Source: JADJPG01 sp964491875 (GTDB lineage Bacteria; Verrucomicrobiota; Verrucomicrobiia; Limisphaerales; JADJPG01). Taken from it: DNA of 64,000 bases. This document shows, in pieces, positions 10,401 to 19,400 of this stretch. Position 1 is the stretch's first letter. Each line of letters starts with the position of its first letter. The notes under the pieces are model-generated. The model saw only the letters and a program-made list of their open reading frames with translations. It had not been told where the DNA came from and searched no databases. The stretch is from contig CAZBIC010000002.1 of assembly GCA_964491875.1 (NCBI GenBank), forward strand, positions 1 to 64,000, written 5' to 3'. A program made the position numbers and the translations under genes.

Positions 10401-13400
10401 GGTAATGGCCGCCTACGGTCTGCGCGATGCCCAGGATCTCGACGTCCTCCACTTCGGCGATGCGGACTTCTCCGCCGTGGAGCCCGAGGTGAACAGCCAT
10501 AACGCGCATGTGCATCATCACGTCAACGGACGCGATGAGCTCATCTTCAATCCCGAACATCACTTCCACTATGATGGGTTGAAATTCGTCTCGCTCGACG
10601 CCATTCGCGCGATGAAGGCCAAACGTGGCGAGGGCAAGGACCTGAAGGATGTGGCCTTGATCGACCAGTTGCTGCAGAAACGAAAGGCGGCCCCCGCGGC
10701 CATCTCCCCCTTCGTCCTTCAACCCCCGGCTACGACCACTCCGGCTCCAACGGCGCCGACGCACCGGAAGACCAGCGCCCGTCTCTACTACATTCCCAAC
10801 GGAAACGATTACCACATCGCGGCATTGCTGAACGAGATGTTCACCGAGGTGAAGCCATTTGGTTGTCGCAACGTGCAGGACTACATCGACCGTCGCATTC
10901 TCGCCTACAAGACACCCGAGGCTTCGCGTCAGCTATGGGACGAAGTCCAGGCAATGCGCCCGGATGTCGTCTACGTCGAATCGGGCAAGAACATCGAGCC
11001 CGCGACGCTCCAGCGCATTCGCACTGAGCTGGGGATTCCGGTGACGATGTGGTTTGGGGACGCGTGTGTGAACGATCAGTTCATCGAACGCCTCATGGCC
11101 TACGCACCGTGTGTGGATCGACAGATCGTCGTGGATCGCGGTGTGGCCGAAGCCGCCGCTCAACGCGGGCTTCAGAACGTCGAGTTCATTCCCTTCTTTG
11201 GCTACGATCACTATTTCCACCCGCTCAACGCTCCCAAGACGCTGGAGATTCTGTTCTCCGGAAAAAGCTACGACGGCACCTTTGCCCAGTATCCATTCGC
11301 TCGCGAGCGACTCGCCTTCGTCAGGCTTGTCAACGCGGAGTTCGGTCGACGCCTCGCTGTGGTGGGAGAAAACTGGGAACAATTCGGTCTCGCCAACTAC
11401 GTTCCCGACCGCGTCCCCGAGTGGGAAGTCAACGAGCTGAACAACCACGCCAAGATCGTCCTGGCGTTTGATGCCGCGCATGTCCGCGAGTTTACTTCCT
11501 GCCGGACGTATCACGCGCTACTGGGACGTTCCTTCATCCTCATCCGCAAGTTCCCCGGCATCGAAAATCTCTTCGTGAACGGCGAACACCTCGTCTGGTT
11601 CGAATCCGCCGAGGAAGGAATCGCCCTGCTGCATCATTATCTCGAACAGCCTGAGGAACGCGAGCGCATCGCAGAAGCCGGTTACCAGCACGTCCATCGC
11701 AACGGCTGGAAATTCAGCAACGTGGTTCGATACCTGATCGATCGCGGTCTGAAACGCGAGATGCGAAACTTCGAGGAAGTCCACGCGCCATTCTCAACAC
11801 CGCTCCCGCAACGAGTGCGGAACGGACGCGAACTCATGGAGTCGAGCACGACCACCAAACCCCTCATCGCGTCATCATCTTCTCCCACAGAAGCGGGCCA
11901 TCGGCGTCTTTCTCCCGGAGCACAGGCATGCCTCGAACAAGCCGAGTCATTCTTCAACCAAGACCGGTTTGAAGACGCTCGCGCCTGGCTGGAACGGGCC
12001 ATCGATCTCGATCCCGATCAACTCGATCTCCTACTCGCCTTTGCGAATCTGTCCCTTCAACTTGACGCCGCCCCGGCCGCGGAGACCGCCCTCAGCCACG
12101 CCATCACACTTCGTCCGAACGACAACACCATCCGGGTACTACTCGCCTCCGCGCAATACAAGCAAGGCAAGGTCGAGGCCTTTGAGGAAACACTCAGCCT
12201 AGTCCTGCGCAGCAATCCGGCCGATCCTTCGGCCATCCGATTCCTCGCCGACCTCAACCTCCAGCACAACCGGTTCAAGGATGCTGCCAACGGCTACTTT
12301 AAGCTGCTCCAACAGAACGAAAACGACATCGAATCGCTCCTAAGCCTCGGCGTTTGCTTCTTCAAAACCGGTGACCGCGCGGCAGCGACGATGATGTTTG
12401 AACGAATCCTTAAGTTGCAGCCCGATCACGCGCTCGCCCGCGAGAATCTCGCCGCGTGCCGCGGAGCAAAGCCAACTCAAACCATCCGGGCTTCCGCGCC
12501 GGAGTCGGCAGCCGTTCGTCCGGCGACTCCTCCCACTCCGAAAGCATCCGCACCACCGGAACAACGCGCCGCGCAGAGACACATTTCGTTGGAGCGATAC
12601 TTCCAACCTCCGGCTGGTTCGACAGAACGCGTGATCAATGTGAAGCCGACCCAGGTCATCGGCTCAACGCAGTCCGCTTACCAGGCGCTGAAGAATTACG
12701 AAATCCGGGACTTCGGCACCGGACTCGAGGCCGCGAGCGCCATTCTCGCGCACATCCTCAAGTCGAAGCTGAACACGTCATGGACCGCGAAGAACGATTT
12801 CTGGCCGCAGACGCTGGTCCTTCCGGTTCTTTGTGAACTGCGCACCGCGTCCGGGGCTGCGTTCGATGAAACGCAGCCCAAGAGCCTCGATGACGTCGGA
12901 CTGAAGTTCGCGACCGGCGAAGAAACGCGCCGCGCTGACATTGAACAGTATGCCCGGCAACTCCGCGCCGGCGCCGATCTAGGACGCACCCTCTACGTCA
13001 CCGGAGCGTTGCTTGGAAAACTCGCACCGAGCGCCAAAGTGGATCCGAAAGCCATCTACATGATGGACGGCGCGAGGCGCATCACCGCCAGCGCGCTCGC
13101 TCATCGCCGTTCCATCGACGCGCTGTTGCTGATGCACGAAGAAGAGTACGCTGCTTTGCTCCAGCCCGAAACTCTCGCGGCCTTGCGCGCCCGTCTCGCC
13201 TCGCTGAAGTGGTTTGAGAGTTATCAATCGATTCCGATGCTCGGCCTGCGCGGCGAGCGAACCTTGCGGCGTTTCGATCTCATGTCGCTCCCGCCACTGC
13301 GTGACGCCGTTGTGATGGATTTCGGCTGCAACACCGGGCAGGCGTGCCTCAAGGCGGTGCAAGCGGGAGCGCGCGAGGTGATCGGCATCGAAGGAATGCC

Positions 13401-16400
13401 GGATACGTTCGCCGGAGCGCAGGAGATTGCGCGGCTCGCCGGTTTCAAAAACGTCCGCTACGCGAACATCAACTTCAACGACGCGGACTTCGCCCGGCAA
13501 ATCGACGCTGTGTGGGCGGAGCCCGTGGACTACGCGTTCTTCTTCTCGGTTTATCGCACCAAGGAGCTCACGCAGCGCGAGCAGTTGTTCCGTTACATCT
13601 TGTCGAAGGCACGCAAGGGCATCTTCTTCGAAGGTCACGCCTCCGCGAAGATCGATACGCTCGAATACTACGAATGGCTGTTCGAGAGTTTCGGCGTAAA
13701 GGGAAAATTCCTCGGCTACTCGGAAGGCGAACTGCGGCCGTTGTTCTACATCGACCTTGCCGGTCGCCAATCACAACCAGACGTCCGTGAAGAACCCGGA
13801 GCGCCGAGCATTGCTCGGCATGAATCCGCGGCCACCGCGAGCCGAGCAATGCTCAGCGCTCCTCTCGTCTCGGCCATTGTCTCCACCTATAACAACGAGC
13901 GATTCATGGAAGGCCGGCTGCGCGATCTCGTCGCGCAGACGCTCAGTGAACGGCTCGAGATCATCGTGGTCGACAGCGGTTCTCAGGAGAACGAAGGCGC
14001 GATCGTGAAACGCTTCATGGAGAAGCATCCGAACATCCGCTACATCCGCACCGAGGAACGCGAGCGCATCTATCAGGCATGGAATCGTGGCATTCACGCC
14101 GCGCGCGGCAAGTACATCACGAACGCGAACACGGACGATCGATTGCGTCCGGACGCGCTGGAAATTCTCGCAGGCGAACTGGAGTCGAATCCGACAGCAG
14201 CGATCGTTTACGCGGACTTCTTCATCACCAACACCGAGAACGAAGATTTCCACGCGCATACCCGCACGGGCTACAGCATCAAGCCGGACTTTGGGCCGGA
14301 CATCATGCTCGACGGCTGTCACATGGGCCCGCAACCGATGTGGCGGCGTTCGCTGCACGAAGAGCTGGGCTGGTTCGATGAATCACTTTTCGCCGCCGGC
14401 GACTACGATTTCTGGTGTCGCGTGGCAACGAAGCATCCGATGCTGCACGTGCAGGAGTTCCTCGGGCTTTATCTCCACAACGCCGCCGGCATCTGCAACA
14501 GCAACGCCAGCCGCACCGAGCAGGAAACCGCACAGGTGCGCGCGAAGTATCGCAGCCAGTTCCCGGCGCCGCGGGCGAATCTCCCGCGCGGCTTCTATTA
14601 TCGGGACGCCGTGAAGCCCGGCCGGTTCGTGAACATCGGCATGGTGACGTTCAACCGCCTCGAATTTACGAAGCGTGCGATTCCCGCGCTGCTGGAACAC
14701 ACGGATTTCCCCTACGTACTCACGGTGGTGGACAACGCGAGCACGGACGGAACGCGTGAGTACCTCACCGCGCTCAAGCAACTCGGCGTGATCAAGAACC
14801 TCGTGTTGCTCGACGAGAACGTCGGCGTCGCGAAGGCATCCAACCTGGCCTGGTCACAGGAAACGTCCGCAGAATTCTACCTCAAGCTCGACAACGACAT
14901 CGTCATTCAAAAGCCCGGCTGGCTGCGTCGCATGGCGGAGACGCTGGAGGCCGTGCCCAAGCTTGGCGCGGTGGCCTACAGCTTCGAGGCGCGAAGCTAT
15001 CCGACTGCGAAAATTGACGGACAGATCATCCGTCCTAAACCAGGTGGAACCCTCGGCGGCGCGTGCGTCATGATTCCCAAGCGAACCGAACGCGCGCTCG
15101 GCTGTTGGTGCGAGGACTACGGGCTCTACGGCGAGGAGGATTTCGACTACGGGATCCGGATTCTCAGCAAAGGCTGGTTCAACGCCTACATGGAGGATGA
15201 GGAGATCGGCTTCCACTTGCCCAACGGCCGCGCTGCAGTGATCAACGATGACACAATGGACGCGAAGGATGGCCTGGAGGAGGTCGTGGATCACGACTAC
15301 CGCCAGTTCAAGGATGAGCAACGTCGCCAGCAGGTGCTCAGCGGGAAGCGGGACCGTTACGAGAAGGAATATCGCAACGGAAAGCGACCGCTCTTCGTCA
15401 CTTCAAAGTTCGTGGCCGAACGGAATGGCCGACCAGCTTCACCGCCTGTCGCTCCCGCCGCAGCAGCGAGCGTTGATGCATCGCAGCAACCGTTGCGCGT
15501 CGCAGTGTTCTCGCTCGATCACCCGGCCACCGCCTGTGCGGTTCTGCGAATCATCGCCCCGTTGAGCCGAACCTCGCGGCCGTGCCAGATGGTCTGGTGC
15601 GCCAAGCTCACCAAGGAAGGCGCGGTCGTGGACGATTCGGTGGTGAAGCACGCCGATGTTGTGGTCATCCAGCGGATGTTCCCCGGACCGGAGCATCAGG
15701 ACGTGCTGAACCGCGTGTTCGCCTCCGGCAAGCCCATCATCTACGAACTCGACGACTGGTTCTTCGACATGCCCGCGGACAACATTCACGCCGGCTACGC
15801 GAAGACTCGCATTCCCTTCATCCAGCAGGTGATCAAGCAGGCGCGGCTCGTGACCGTGTCCACGGAGGAACTGCGACAGCGCATGCTGGAGCTGCACTCG
15901 AACGTCGTCGTCCTGCCGAACCTCGCGAACGAACAGCAGTGGACACCGCGTCCGCCTCGCGCCGACGGCAAGGTCATTATCGGCTACGCCGGCACGACCA
16001 CCCACGGTCGCGATCTGGAAATGGTGGAAACCGCACTAAAACGAATCGCCAACAAGCACGCGGGTCGCGTTGGCTTTGTCTTCCTCGGCTGCGCGACGGA
16101 GAAACTTCTGAAACTGCCCGACAGCAGGCTGGTCGAGTTCCAACACGGCTACGGCAAGTATGTCGAAACCCTCCAAGCGGAGGCGATCGACATTGCGCTA
16201 GCGCCGCTGGCTGACAATCCATTCAACCGCTGCAAGAGCAACATCAAGTGGATCGAATACTCCGCTGCGGGAATCGCCGGCGTTTACTCCGACATCCCTG
16301 CCTATCGCGGAACCGTCCGGCACGGCGAAACCGGAATGCTGGCCGGCAGCTCGGCGGACGAATGGTTCAACGCCATCGATGAATTGGTGACCAACGATTC

Positions 16401-19400
16401 CAAGCGACGTGACATCGCCGCCCGCGCTCGTGAGTCAGTGATGCAGGATCATTCCCTCGCGGCAAAGGCGCGACTATGGAAAGCCGCTTACACGGCAGCC
16501 GCCGGACAGTCTCAAACTCCGGCCACGACTGATTCGTTCGCTCCATCGCGGAACGGAAGAACCTCCCGCGTCTCGATTGTCATCCCGACGTTCAACAACC
16601 TCGCCCTGACCAGGCAATGTCTGGCCGCGCTTTATCAAACCACGCCCACCGCACTTGCTGAGATCATCATCGTGGACAACGGATCGACCGACGGTTCGGT
16701 GCCGTTCTTCGAAGCCGAACAAAACGCAGGCCGCCTGCGCGCCGTGCTCAATCCGCAGAATCTTGGATTCGCCAGCGGCTGCAACCAGGGTGCGCTCGAA
16801 GCGCGCGGTGCGTTCGTGCTGTTCTTGAACAATGACACGCAAACCCAGCCCGGCTGGCTGGAGGCGATGCTGAACGCCGCACGCGAAACGGAAGCGGGCG
16901 TCGTTGGATGCAAGCTCCTCTACCCGGACGGATCGATTCAACACGCCGGCATTGAGTTCATCAACGGCGTCCCGGATCACCGCTTCCGCCACGCGCCAGC
17001 GAATGCACCCGAAGTGAATCAGCGTCGCGAGTTCGACATGGTCACCGGCGCCTGTTTCCTGATGCAGAAGAAGCTGTTCGTGGACCTCGGAGGTTTTGAC
17101 GAGGTCTTCCGCAACGGCGTCGAGGACGTGGACCTCTGCCTGCGTGTGCGAGGAGCTGGTCACAAGGTCGTCTATGAACCGCATGCCGTCGTCATTCATC
17201 ACGAAGGCAAAACCCAGGGACGCTTCAATCACGTCTCGGAGAACCTGAAGATCTTCTTTGCACGGTGGAAGGGACAGTTCGATGAACAGCATCGCCTCCG
17301 CGTCCCGAAGAAGCCGCGACTTCAGAAGTCCGAGAAGAGCCTGTTGCTCACGACCGTGGGCGTGAGCTGGGACGGATCGTTCCTCGATCTCGGTAGCCTG
17401 TCGCACGTCAATCGCGAGCTGACGGCGGCGTTGAATGAACATTCTCAAATCCAACTCACACGCCTCGGCAAAAACGCGGTCCCGAAGCCGCTCGCCGGTA
17501 TGAAGTCGATTATCGACTGCGCGCGGACCCTGCGGGCTCAACCGCCGAAGCCGGCACAAGTCACCGTTCGTCACGCGTGGCCACCGAATTGGGAACGTCC
17601 GGCCCACAGCGCGTGGGTGCTCATTCAACCGTGGGAGTTCGGTTCGCTTCCGAAAGAATGGGTTCAGAACCTCTCCCGCGTCGACGAGGTTTGGGTCCCG
17701 AGCGACTACGTTCGCCGTGTGTATGTCGATTCTGGCGTCGAAGCCCGCAAGGTTCACGTGGTGCCGAACGGGATCGATCCCAACACCTTCCGTCCCGACG
17801 CGAAACCGATGGCGCTCGCCACGAAGAAGTCGTTCAAGTTCCTCTTCGTCGGCGGAACGATCCTCCGCAAAGGCCCGGATGTCTTGCTCAAGGCGTATCT
17901 CGAAAGCTTCACGGCCCAGAACGACGTCTGTCTCGTGATCAAGGATTTCGGCGGACAGAGCGTTTACGCGGGCCAGACCTTCGAGGCGCAGGTGAAGGCG
18001 GCGCAAGCCCGGCCGAACGCACCGGAGATCCTTTATCTCAACGAGGAGCTTCCGCCCGAGGCGTTACCGGGACTTTACACCGCCTGCGATTGCCTCGTGC
18101 ATCCGTATCGCGGCGAAGGCTTCGGTCTGCCCGTTCTGGAAGCGATGGCGTGTGGATTGCCAGTCGTCGTCACCGCGGGCGGTTCCACCGATGATTTCGC
18201 GACAGACGAATTCGCGTATCGCGTTCCGTCGATCCGGAAGATCTTCGGAAGCAAGGTCAGCGACATGGAGCTGGTGAAGCCCGGCTGGATGCTGGAGCCG
18301 AATCACACCGCGCTGGTGGAACGATTTAAGTGGATCGCAGCTCATCGTGACGAGGCCCGGAAGCTCGGCGCCAGCGCCAGCGAGCACGTACGCCGCGAAT
18401 GGACTTGGGATCGCGCAGCGCGGATCGCTGCAGCGCGACTGCAACTGCTGAACGAGCGTCCACGTGGACCCATTACACCCGTCGGACCGCGCAAGGCGAA
18501 GGCGATTGCACTGCCGGCCTGTGGAAAACTCGGGCATCTCGGCGAAGCCCGGGAACTGTTTCGCGCAGGCAAACTGTTGCCTGCTTGGAACGCCACCGTC
18601 ACTGCGTTGAAGGCGCGTCCGTATCATCCCGAGGGGTTTCTGCTGCTCGCGGAGATTGCCCTCGCGGCCGGCGACTCGCAACAGGCGAAGGCGCTCGGTG
18701 ACCGCGCCTGCCGTCTCGCGCCGAAGTGGAAGCCCGCCCGTCAGTTCGCGAAGGCCAAGCATCCGAAGTCTGCGATGACCCGGCTCGAACTCCCCGCGTT
18801 GCCCCGCGCGATTACGGACGGCTTCTCAAAACCGCGTCTGTCGGTGTTCCTCATCACGAAGAACGAGGAACGTTTCATCGGCCAGTGCCTGGAATCCGTG
18901 CGCGACATCGCGACGCAGATCGTGGTGATGGACACCGGATCGACCGACTGGACCAAGACTATTGCCGAGCGATTCGGAGCCGAGATTGGGTCCTTCGACT
19001 GGTGCGATGATTTCAGCGCGGCGCGTAATGCCGCGCTGGAGAAAGTCACCGGCGACTGGGTGCTGATGCTCGACGCGGATGAAGAATTGATGCCTGACCA
19101 GAAGGAAAAGCTCCGCCAGATGATGAGTGATCCTTCAGCCATCGCGTGGCGAATGCCTTTGATCGACAAGGGTCGCGAGGACGAAGGCGTGAGTCAGGTG
19201 CCGCGGCTCTTCCGCAACGCGCCGGGACTCTTCTACGTCGGTCGCATTCACGAGCAGATTTTTTCCAGCGTGGAAGTGCGTCGGCAGGAGTGGGGCCTGG
19301 AAAACAAGTTTGGTGACGCGACGTTGCTGCATCACGGCTACACTCAGGAAATGGTGCAGAGCCGCGACAAGGTCGCCCGCAATCTGCGCCTGTTGCAGCT

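Noticed and set aside
16474..18006. 510-codon minus-strand frame
   Set aside because: Antisense to conserved GT2 and GT4 domains of the giant gene; no recognisable protein.
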